Part shown: in pieces, positions 17,457 through 25,406 of the stretch
Layout: every line of letters starts with the position of its first letter
Position numbering within the stretch: the first letter of the stretch is position 1
Source: Candidatus Omnitrophota bacterium
Lineage (GTDB): Bacteria > Omnitrophota > Gorgyraeia > Gorgyraeales > Gorgyraeaceae
DNA length: 44,628 bases
NCBI GenBank assembly: GCA_018814825.1
Contig: JAHIYJ010000060.1
Span: forward strand, 1-44,628
Direction of reading: 5' to 3'
Translations under genes and position numbers: made by a program
Notes under the pieces: generated by a model
The model's database searches: none
Told to the model about the DNA's origin: nothing
What the model saw: the letters and a program-made list of their open reading frames with translations, nothing else

Positions 17457-19162
17457 ATATACTCCTTGGTTTCTCTTAACACCTCTTCGATGCTCGTGAT
17501 CCCTTCCACGATCTTCCTGACCCCGCCCTCTCTTAATGTCTTCATCCCGTTTTCCCTCGCTGCGTTCCTGATAGCGGATAAACTCGCGCGTTTTACCACA
17601 AGCTCCCTTATTTTCTCATCCAGTATAAAAAGCTCATACAAACCTGAGCGGCCTTTATAGCCTGACCCGTTGCATTCCGAACACCCCGCGCCTTTATAAA
17701 ATTTAATACCCTTTGCCTCTTCCGGGGTTATGCCGAGTTCTTTGAGTTCGCTTTTTTGGGGCTCGTATGGCTCTCTGCATTTCTGGCAGATCATCCTTAT
17801 CAGGCGCTGAGCTATAACCGCCCTTACGGTCGAAGTGATCAAAAACGGCTCTATCTTCATGTCCATCAGCCTCGCAACCGAGCTCGGCGCGTCATTGGTA
17901 TGCAGCGTGCTCAGTACCAGGTGGCCTGTCAGGGCTGACTGAATAGCTATTTCAGCTGTCTCAGTATCCCTTATCTCGCCGACCATCAATATGTCAGGGT
18001 CCTGCCTGAGCATGTGCCTAAGTGTCCTGGCGAAGGTGAGGTCTATCTTGGAATTCATGGCTACCTGTATTATGCCCTCTATGTCATATTCCACAGGATC
18101 CTCGACGGTGATTATCTTATACTCTATCTTATTTACCTCCCTGAGACAGGAGTAAAGAGTGGTGGTCTTGCCGCTCCCTGTCGGGCCTGTCGTCAATATG
18201 ATTCCATTCGGCCTCTGGATCAGATGCCTGAGGCTGGCCTTTACATCGTCATTCATGCCAAGCTGGTCGAGCGAAAGGCTGACCACGTTTTTATCCAGGA
18301 CTCTCATCACTATACTCTCGCCGTAAAGGGTCGGCAGGGTGGATACGCGCAGGTCCACGGACCTGCCTCCAATATCCAGCATGATACGGCCATCCTGCGG
18401 AAGCCGGCTCTCGGCGACATCCAGGTTAGCCATGACCTTTACCCTGGAGCTTATAGCCAGACTGAGGTCTCTGGGCGGATGGGCGGCGTCATAGCATATA
18501 CCGTCTATCCTGTATCTTATCTTGTATTCTTTTTCAAAAGGCTCAAGGTGAATATCCGACGCCTTTTCCCTTATCGCCCGCAGGAGCACCATATTAAGGA
18601 GCTTTACCACGGGCGCCTGAGACGCTATCTCTTTAAGCTTGTCCGCATCTTTGGCCGCTGAAATAATAGCCTTGCCTGAGGCCTTTTCCGCCTCGTTTAT
18701 CACGTCGCCGAGAGATTCTTCTTCCTCCCCGTAATAGCGCTCTATGGCCTTGGTTATGTCATCCCGCTTTGCCATGACCATCTTAATATTCAGGCCCGTG
18801 ATAAACCTAAGCTCGTCCGCTGTTTTCATGTTTAACGGATCGGACGTCGCCACGACCACGGCATCGCCCTTTACCCGCAACGGCACTATATTGTAAAATT
18901 TGGCGGTAGACGCCGAAATCTTATTGACCGCGTCTCTCTCGATTTCCTCGCGGGAAAGGTCAACAAGTTCAATGCTGAGCCAGTCTGCCACGGCCCCCAG
19001 CAAAACGTTTTCCTTGACATGATCATTATCAACGAGTATCTTGAATATATTTTTACCCGTCTTTTTTTCCTCTTCTCTCGATTCGTCAATGACCTGCTGG
19101 GTCAATAACTTTTTGTCGATCAGTTTTTTCAACAGAAGGTCATATTGCGTGCCATTAGACAT
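17453..19162 (-). CDS. GspE/PilB-type secretion ATPase (paralogue 2)
   Basis: 569 aa; N-terminal MshEN-like domain; GPTGSGKTTTLYSCL; GEIRDTETAEIAIQSALTGHLVLSTLHTNDA; CxxC zinc motif (CQKC...CSEC). Confidence 0.95.
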   Translation of the reverse strand: MSNGTQYDLLLKKLIDKKLLTQQVIDESREEEKKTGKNIFKILVDNDHVKENVLLGAVADWLSIELVDLSREEIERDAVNKISASTAKFYNIVPLRVKGDAVVVATSDPLNMKTADELRFITGLNIKMVMAKRDDITKAIERYYGEEEESLGDVINEAEKASGKAIISAAKDADKLKEIASQAPVVKLLNMVLLRAIREKASDIHLEPFEKEYKIRYRIDGICYDAAHPPRDLSLAISSRVKVMANLDVAESRLPQDGRIMLDIGGRSVDLRVSTLPTLYGESIVMRVLDKNVVSLSLDQLGMNDDVKASLRHLIQRPNGIILTTGPTGSGKTTTLYSCLREVNKIEYKIITVEDPVEYDIEGIIQVAMNSKIDLTFARTLRHMLRQDPDILMVGEIRDTETAEIAIQSALTGHLVLSTLHTNDAPSSVARLMDMKIEPFLITSTVRAVIAQRLIRMICQKCREPYEPQKSELKELGITPEEAKGIKFYKGAGCSECNGSGYKGRSGLYELFILDEKIRELVVKRASLSAIRNAARENGMKTLREGGVRKIVEGITSIEEVLRETKEYI

Positions 19163-20816
19163 CTTGTGTAACCCTCATTACTTCCTGGACGGTCGTGTAG
19201 CCTCTCTTTACCTTCTCAATGCCGTCTTCCTTGAGCGTCTTCATGCCGGCCTGCCTGGCTTTTTTAAGCACCTCGGAATTTGAGGCATTATCCAGGATCA
19301 TCTCCCTGATCTCATCAGTCATAATGAAAAGTTCATATATACCCACGCGGCCTTTAAAACCAGTATCACCACAGGACGGACATCCTTTGCTCCTGTAAAG
19401 CTCCAGGCCACTCTCTTCTTCAGGAGTCAGCGAGAGTATCCGGATCTCCCCTTCTGTGGGCTTATACGCCTCCCTGCACGATGAGCACAGAGTCCTTACG
19501 AGCCTCTGGGCGAGTATGCCCTGGACAGTCGAGACGACAAGGTAGTTTTTTATGCCCATGTCGACCAATCTGGCTATCGCGCTTACGGCGTCGTTGGTGT
19601 GGAGCGTGCTGAAAATCAGGTGTCCTGTCAGCGCGGACTGTATGGCTATCTGAGCGGTCTCCAGGTCTCTTATTTCCCCTACCATTATAATATCGGGGGC
19701 CTGCCTTAACATAGACCTTAGCCCTCCCGCGAACGTGAGGCCTATCTGCGGCTTGACCTGGACCTGGTTTATGCCGTCGAGCTGATATTCAACCGGGTCT
19801 TCTATGGTGATGATCTTGCGTTCTTTCTGGTTTATGTGGCTTAGCGTCGTGTAGAGAGTCGTGGTCTTACCGCTGCCGGTAGGCCCGGTTACAAGTATCA
19901 TGCCGTTCGGCATGCTTATAAGCTTCTCAAATTCTTTCCTCTCCTCAGGCAGAAATCCCAGGTCTTCAAGCCCCACCAGGAAACTCGACTTGTCAAGGAT
20001 CCTCATCACGATGCTCTCCCCGTGTATGCCAGGGAGGCTGGATACCCTGAGGTCCAGTTCCTTTTTGTCTAGCGCGATCTTTATCCTTCCGTCCTGTGGG
20101 AGCCTTTTCTCGGCAATGTCCATGCCCGCCATAATCTTTATCCTGCTCAAAATAGATCCCTGCAGCCTCTTTGGCGGAGCAGGCACATTATGCAGGACCC
20201 CGTCTATCCTGTAGCGAACCCGGAATTTATTCTCCAGGGGCTCGACGTGTATGTCGCTGGCCCTTTTTTTTACCGCCTCGCCTATGATAACATTCACCAG
20301 CTTTACTATAGGCGCATCATCTCCGCCCTTTGTATCTTTTATACCCTCTGACGCCTTTTCCAGATCTACCCCTGATTTTTCTTTTGCGGAATAAAGCTCG
20401 TTAAGGGCAGTCTCGAAATCTTTCGACTTCACCAGTTCCAGCTCTACTGGCAAGCCTATTATCCCCTCAAGGTTTTTCTCGGCTATAAAATTCAAAGGGT
20501 CGTCGGTCCCTATCACTAATGCGCCGCTTTTCTGCTTCAACGGCAATACCCTGTGAGCGAGAGCGATATTAGACGGCAACAGGTTCAGCAGTTTTTTCTC
20601 TATGTTCTTGGGATCAAGGGGAACTGGAAGTATGCCTGTCTGCGCGGCGATCGTCTTGCCGACATTCTGGTTTGACACATACCCCAGCTTGGCCAGTACG
20701 CCGGCAAAATAGGCCTTGGTCTCAGCCTGTTCAAGAAGGGCCTTTTTTATCTTCTCCTCGTCTAGAAGCCCGATATTTATCACCAACTCTTTTATTATAT
20801 CCTGCTTACGTATCAA
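19155..20816 (-). CDS. GspE/PilB-type secretion ATPase (paralogue 1)
   Basis: 553 aa; GPTGSGKTTTLYTTL; GEIRDLETAQIAIQSALTGHLIFSTLHTNDAVSAIARL; CSSC...CPSC. Confidence 0.95.
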   Translation of the reverse strand: MIRKQDIIKELVINIGLLDEEKIKKALLEQAETKAYFAGVLAKLGYVSNQNVGKTIAAQTGILPVPLDPKNIEKKLLNLLPSNIALAHRVLPLKQKSGALVIGTDDPLNFIAEKNLEGIIGLPVELELVKSKDFETALNELYSAKEKSGVDLEKASEGIKDTKGGDDAPIVKLVNVIIGEAVKKRASDIHVEPLENKFRVRYRIDGVLHNVPAPPKRLQGSILSRIKIMAGMDIAEKRLPQDGRIKIALDKKELDLRVSSLPGIHGESIVMRILDKSSFLVGLEDLGFLPEERKEFEKLISMPNGMILVTGPTGSGKTTTLYTTLSHINQKERKIITIEDPVEYQLDGINQVQVKPQIGLTFAGGLRSMLRQAPDIIMVGEIRDLETAQIAIQSALTGHLIFSTLHTNDAVSAIARLVDMGIKNYLVVSTVQGILAQRLVRTLCSSCREAYKPTEGEIRILSLTPEEESGLELYRSKGCPSCGDTGFKGRVGIYELFIMTDEIREMILDNASNSEVLKKARQAGMKTLKEDGIEKVKRGYTTVQEVMRVTQDV

Positions 20817-20849
20817 GGCCGTCCCTCATTCCTTTTGTTCCATATTGAA

Positions 20850-20950
20850 GATGCTGGAAACTGGAAGTAGATGATAGAAGATTGAAATCCAGCATCTAGC
20901 TTCTATTTCTATCTTCCTAACCAGCCTCTACACCTATAGACCAACCTCCC
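20850..20950. repeat. Intergenic heptad-type inverted repeat
   Basis: gatgctgg (20850-20857) / ccagcatc (20889-20896); 7-nt phased ctggaaa ctggaag tagatga tagaaga; right half ctagcttctatttctatcttcctaaccagcctcta resembles 38140-38190. Confidence 0.75.
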
Positions 20951-20982
20951 CAAACACTCTATACTATATCAAGTCAAGGCTA

Positions 20983-21726
20983 TTATTTATTGATCAGGCT
21001 CGCGAAATAGCCCGCGCCAAAGCCGTTATCTATATTTACCACCGTGACTCCGGGCGAACAACAGTTCATCATGGTCAAAAGCGGCGCCACGCCTTTAAAG
21101 CTCGACCCGTACCCCACACTCGTGGGGACCGCTATCACGGGCCTTTCGGTAAGACCCGCCACGACGCTGGCAAGGGCGCCTTCCATGCCGGCGACCACTA
21201 TAATCACATTTGCCCTGGAGATATCCCGCATCCTGTCAAACAGCCTGTGTATGCCAGCCACTCCGACATCATAACCCACCTTGACCTTGTTCCCCATAAG
21301 CTCAAGGGTCAGTCTCGCTTCTTCAGCCACCGGTATATCACTCGTGCCGGCTGTAAGTATCAGGACTGTTTTTTTGCTCTTTGGCTTTTCTTTCTTCGCG
21401 TAGATTATCCTGGCCAGTTCATTGTATTTCAAAAAACCGAAGCCTTCTTTCAGATACTCAAACAGGTCCTTGTTCGCCCGGGTCAGAAAGACCTGGCCGT
21501 TTCTTTTTACTATCTCTTTTAAGATTTCTTTTACGTGCGCGGGGGATTTGCCCTCGCAATAGACAACCTCGCCGAACCCCTTGCGCAGTAATCTATGGTG
21601 ATCCAGTTTAGCGAATTTAAGGTCTTTATATGGTAGGTTTTTTAGGGTCTCAAACGCCTGGGCGGGTGTAATCTTATTCGCGCTTAAATCCCTAAGAATC
21701 CTTCTTATAGATTTTCGAGAATCCAT
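20983..21726 (-). CDS. larB: LarB-like (PurE-related) carboxylase of nickel-pincer cofactor biosynthesis
   Basis: 247 aa; LTAGTSDIPVAEEARLTLELMG, GVAGIHRLF, VVAGMEGALASVVAGLTERPVIAVPTSVGYG, NIDNGFGAGYFASLIN. Confidence 0.92.
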   Translation of the reverse strand: MDSRKSIRRILRDLSANKITPAQAFETLKNLPYKDLKFAKLDHHRLLRKGFGEVVYCEGKSPAHVKEILKEIVKRNGQVFLTRANKDLFEYLKEGFGFLKYNELARIIYAKKEKPKSKKTVLILTAGTSDIPVAEEARLTLELMGNKVKVGYDVGVAGIHRLFDRMRDISRANVIIVVAGMEGALASVVAGLTERPVIAVPTSVGYGSSFKGVAPLLTMMNCCSPGVTVVNIDNGFGAGYFASLINK

Positions 21727-21747
21727 GAGATCCCTCGTCGCGCCCGT

Positions 21748-22041
21748 TCATTTAAATATAAAATACAAAATAACCGCTATGGCGGATAAAGCGAAGATGT
21801 AAAAATCATTAAAATAGAAAAAATCCTTAACTCTGTCAGAGAAGCCCGCTGAATATTTACGGCGCGCCCCGGGACCGGACTTGCGGCCATAGACGTTAAG
21901 GTCGTCTATCCTGTACCGTGTGTAGATCCCGCCGATCTTATAAGACGGTATCGTTCCTTCGCCGGTCAGCTTCTCTATCTCACCCTCGGAAATACCGAGA
22001 TAATCCGCTGTTTCTTTGGCGGTTAAAAATTTCTTCATCAT
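21748..22041 (-). CDS. Excisionase/MerR-type HTH protein with C-terminal transmembrane segment
   Basis: 97 aa; FLTAKETADYLGISEGEIEKLTGEGTIPSYKIGGIYTRYRIDDL (HTH_17-like) then DFYIFALSAIAVILYFIFK (TM). Confidence 0.8.
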   Translation of the reverse strand: MMKKFLTAKETADYLGISEGEIEKLTGEGTIPSYKIGGIYTRYRIDDLNVYGRKSGPGARRKYSAGFSDRVKDFFYFNDFYIFALSAIAVILYFIFK

Positions 22042-22046
22042 ATCTG

Positions 22047-22095
22047 AGCTTTCAGCTATCAGTCATCAGCTATCAGCTGCTGAAGGCTGAAAGCT
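22047..22095. repeat. Intergenic heptad-type inverted repeat
   Basis: agctttcagc (22047-22056) / gctgaaagct (22086-22095) with 7-nt phased agctatc agtcatc agctatc. Confidence 0.85.
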
Positions 22096-22112
22096 GAGAG
22101 CTAATCGCTATT

Positions 22113-22634
22113 TTATTTAGCCCGTTCCTTGGCTATCCACTCGTCTATCATGCCCCTGTCAAATCTCCAGTCATCTCCTTCTTTAAAGGCCGGGATCTTG
22201 CCGGAATTGGCCCAGCTTAGAATATTAGAGACCTCTACCTCAAGATATTTGGCGAGTTGGTCCGCGTTAAAAGCATTACTTCTCTGTTCGGAATAGCGGC
22301 CCATCATCTCGCATTTTCCCTGCATCACCGCGCCTGACTCAATGATCAATACAGGAGTGGTGATATCTCCAACCACATGCGCGCGAGAAAGCATCTGGAG
22401 CTGTTTCTGGGCCCTAATATTGCCTGTGACCTTTCCGCCTACCACTATTTCCTCGCCGATTATGTCCGCCTGCACCGTAGCGTTCTCTCCTATAATGAGG
22501 CTGCCTTTTGTATCCAGTTTGCCCTCAAAGCTGCCGTTTATCCGCAGATTCACTGGGTCTTTAAAAGTCAAAGTACCCTGCATGCTTGCGTCCACATCCA
22601 GTAGCTTCTGCTCTACCCTGTCCTTGCGAGCCAT
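22113..22634 (-). CDS. Bactofilin fused to a C-terminal excisionase-type HTH domain
   Basis: 173 aa; bactofilin core GTLTFKDPVNLRINGSFEGKLDTKGSLIIGENATVQADIIGEEIVVGGKVTGNI...; C-terminus FNADQLAKYLEVEVSNILSWANSGKIPAFKEGDDWRFDRGMIDEWIAKE. Confidence 0.88.
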   Translation of the reverse strand: MARKDRVEQKLLDVDASMQGTLTFKDPVNLRINGSFEGKLDTKGSLIIGENATVQADIIGEEIVVGGKVTGNIRAQKQLQMLSRAHVVGDITTPVLIIESGAVMQGKCEMMGRYSEQRSNAFNADQLAKYLEVEVSNILSWANSGKIPAFKEGDDWRFDRGMIDEWIAKERAK

Positions 22635-22648
22635 ATGACCTCCTTCTC

Positions 22649-23077
22649 CTATTTTTCCTCAATAGGAAGTTTTCTTAATAGATACAATGCCGCGAGCACT
22701 AGAGAGGTCGCTACGAAAGCGGCCAAGTAAAACCCGCACCCTACCGCGAGGCCTACGCCTGAGATCGCCCACAGGCTCGCCGCTGTCGTAAGCCCTGTTA
22801 CCGTCGTCTCAGACCGTATAATAGTGCCTGCCCCGAGAAAACCGATCCCTGTTATCACGCCTGCCGCTATCCTGGACGGGTCAACGGGAGCCATGCCAGC
22901 GTAAAGTTCGAATACGTATATGGAAGTCAGCATTATAAGCGTGGAGCCGACACAAACAAGTATGTGAGTCCTGAATCCCGCTATTTTCCTATTGTGCCTT
23001 TCTCTCTCAAACCCCACAAGCCCACCCAATAAAGCTCCGGCTATAAGCCTTAATATTATCTGGGAGTTGGTTAACAT
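22649..23077 (-). CDS. MgtC/SapB family membrane protein
   Basis: 142 aa; ALLGGLVGFERERHNRKIAGFRTHILVCVGSTLIML, RIAAGVITGIGFLGAGTII, VTGLTTAASLWAISGVGLAVG. Confidence 0.94.
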   Translation of the reverse strand: MLTNSQIILRLIAGALLGGLVGFERERHNRKIAGFRTHILVCVGSTLIMLTSIYVFELYAGMAPVDPSRIAAGVITGIGFLGAGTIIRSETTVTGLTTAASLWAISGVGLAVGCGFYLAAFVATSLVLAALYLLRKLPIEEK

Positions 23078-23140
23078 AAAATTCTCCTCTTTTTAATTCG
23101 GCCAAATAACTTACGTCGCTTCGCTCCGTAAATCATGGCT

Positions 23141-24130
23141 TCATCTGACAACCGCTGTTATATCTAATCCTGCCCTGACGCCTTTTTTATGCATCCTGTA
23201 AGCAAGGCCGGCGACCATCGCCGCGTTATCCGAACATAATTCCCGTGGCGGGAAATAGGTCTTAATCCCTCTGGCTGATTCCTCAAACGCGAACATTTCC
23301 CTGAGCCTTGAATTGGCGCTGACTCCCCCGCCTACCACCAAGGTCTTTAATCCATACCTCTCGAGGGCCTTCAGGCAATTCTTGACGATGACCCGTAAGG
23401 CACTTTCCTGAAAACTCGCCGCGATATCAGATACTTCCTTAGCCCTGAGCCTTGAGCCCCGAGACCTTACGTGATAAAGTACCGCTGTCTTTATCCCGCT
23501 GAAACTAAAATCAAGCCCATTGTCAACAGGCCTGCACGTGAATTTTACGGCCCTAGAGTTCCCTTTTCTGGCGAGCCTATCCACAACAGGCCCTCCCGGA
23601 TATCCCCTGCCCAGTATTTTAGCCACCTTGTCATATGCCTCGCCTATGGCGTCATCAAGTGTATCGCCCATGGTAGTGAATCTATCAAACTCCTCGGCCA
23701 GCAGAATCCGCGTATGTCCGCCTGAGACAACAAGGCCTATAAACGGGAACTCTACTTTATTTTGCCCCATAAGCGCCGAGTATATATGCGCCCTTACGTG
23801 GTCAACGGCCAATAGCGGCACATCAAGGCTGTAAGCGATGGCCTTGGCGCATGAAATCCCTGACAGGAGCGCGCCCACAAGCCCCGGGCCCTGGGTTACC
23901 GCGACCGCGTCTATATCGGCAATGTCAACGCCTGCCTTAATCAAAGAACTGTTGATTACCCTGTCTATATTCTCAACATGATGCCTGGTGGCTATCTCCG
24001 GGACCACACCCCCGAACCTCTTGTGATACCTCAGGCTCGAGGAAATAACATTGGACAAGATTTCTTCCCCGTCTCTTACGATGCTCGCCGCTGTCTCGTC
24101 ACAGGATGTCTCAATGCCTAGTATTAGCAT
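23141..24130 (-). CDS. tsaD: tRNA N6-adenosine threonylcarbamoyltransferase
   Basis: 329 aa; MLILGIETSCDETAASIV, VPEIATRHHVENI, VTQGPGLVGALLSG, DHVRAHIYSALM, VVGGGVSANSRLR. Confidence 0.98.
   Translation of the reverse strand: MLILGIETSCDETAASIVRDGEEILSNVISSSLRYHKRFGGVVPEIATRHHVENIDRVINSSLIKAGVDIADIDAVAVTQGPGLVGALLSGISCAKAIAYSLDVPLLAVDHVRAHIYSALMGQNKVEFPFIGLVVSGGHTRILLAEEFDRFTTMGDTLDDAIGEAYDKVAKILGRGYPGGPVVDRLARKGNSRAVKFTCRPVDNGLDFSFSGIKTAVLYHVRSRGSRLRAKEVSDIAASFQESALRVIVKNCLKALERYGLKTLVVGGGVSANSRLREMFAFEESARGIKTYFPPRELCSDNAAMVAGLAYRMHKKGVRAGLDITAVVR
23442..23469. repeat. Degenerate heptad repeat within tsaD
   Basis: gccctga gccttga gccccga gacctta; encodes VRSRGSRLRAK on the minus strand. 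Confidence 0.7.
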
Positions 24131-24137
24131 GCGTTTT

Positions 24138-25406
24138 TTATTTTTGGTTGTAGATTATTATGCCCTTCAAAACGTCTATGGCGCTTGCAACCTGGTTGTC
24201 GTATTCTTTTTTTCTGGTTTCCTCTTTTTTCTCGGCGCCCTTCTCTTGTCCTACCAGTCCCTCAAACACTTTTAGGGAATCATTGCCTTTTTTTTCTTCT
24301 TCCTTGGGCTGCTCTTCATATTCCACGACTATATCCGGCGTTATGCCTTCTCCGTGTATTGAGCAGCCGTTTGGCGTAAAGTATTTACTGGTGGTCAGTC
24401 TCACCGCTGAACCATCTGACATAGGCACAACGGTCTGGACAGAACCCTTTCCAAAGCTCTTTGTCCCCATGATCAAACCGCGGCCCAAGTCCTGCATGGC
24501 GCCGGCCACTATCTCGGAAGCCGAAGCGCTGCCTCCGTTCACCAGAACGAGAAGCGGGTAATCGAGGTGTCTGTTTTTATTCTTAGACTTGAACACAAGG
24601 TTCTGGTTCTCAACGCGGCCTTTTGTGGATACGACAACCTGGCCTTCCTCTAAAAATTTGCCGGCTACGTCCACTGCGGAATCAAGCAGTCCTCCGGGAT
24701 TATTCCTCAGGTCCAGTATAAGGGCCTTCATACCTTCCATCTCAAGCTTGCGCAGGCTTTCTTCCAGGTCTCTCTGCGTCTTTTCCTGGAATTCGGAGAG
24801 CCTTATATAACCTATGCCTGATTCTATAATCTCCGCTTTTTTTATGCTCTCCAATTTTATCACAGACCTTGTTATGGAAAAATCCAGCAGCTTTTTTTCT
24901 GATTCCCGCAGGATAGTGATATTGACCTGTGTGCCGGGCTTGCCTCTTAATTTCTTTACCGCATCTATAAGAGTGAGATCTCTGGTTATCTCGCCTTCTA
25001 TCTTGACTATCTTGTCACCGGCCTTCAATCCCGCTTCAAACGCGGGCGTATCGTCTATGGGCGTTATTATAGTCAGAAGGTCGTCTTGTATGGTGATCTC
25101 TATGCCTATGCCGCCGAATTCGCCTTCTGTCTCTATCTTCATCTCATTATAAGTATCAGGGTCCATAAACTGGCTGTAAGGGTCCAGCGACGACAACATG
25201 CCCTTAAGCGCGCCGTATATGAGGTCCTTTGCCTGAGGTTCCTCCACGTAATCCGAGCGTATAATGCTTACCGCGTCTGAAAAAAGCTCCAGTTCCTTAT
25301 ATATGCTGTCGGTCTTACTAGCCTTCTCGGCCAGCCCCTTATTAGAAACCAGCAGGCCTATCGCGAAACAGGCCACGCTCACAATCAACACGAATTTCCT
25401 GCTCAT
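24138..25406 (-). CDS. S41-family C-terminal processing peptidase (CtpA-like) with PDZ domain
   Basis: 422 aa; PDZ GGIGIEITIQDDLLTIITPIDDTPAFEAGLKAGDKIVKIEG; catalytic LVNGGSASASEIVAGAMQDLGRGLIMGTKSFGKGSVQ. Confidence 0.96.
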   Translation of the reverse strand: MSRKFVLIVSVACFAIGLLVSNKGLAEKASKTDSIYKELELFSDAVSIIRSDYVEEPQAKDLIYGALKGMLSSLDPYSQFMDPDTYNEMKIETEGEFGGIGIEITIQDDLLTIITPIDDTPAFEAGLKAGDKIVKIEGEITRDLTLIDAVKKLRGKPGTQVNITILRESEKKLLDFSITRSVIKLESIKKAEIIESGIGYIRLSEFQEKTQRDLEESLRKLEMEGMKALILDLRNNPGGLLDSAVDVAGKFLEEGQVVVSTKGRVENQNLVFKSKNKNRHLDYPLLVLVNGGSASASEIVAGAMQDLGRGLIMGTKSFGKGSVQTVVPMSDGSAVRLTTSKYFTPNGCSIHGEGITPDIVVEYEEQPKEEEKKGNDSLKVFEGLVGQEKGAEKKEETRKKEYDNQVASAIDVLKGIIIYNQK

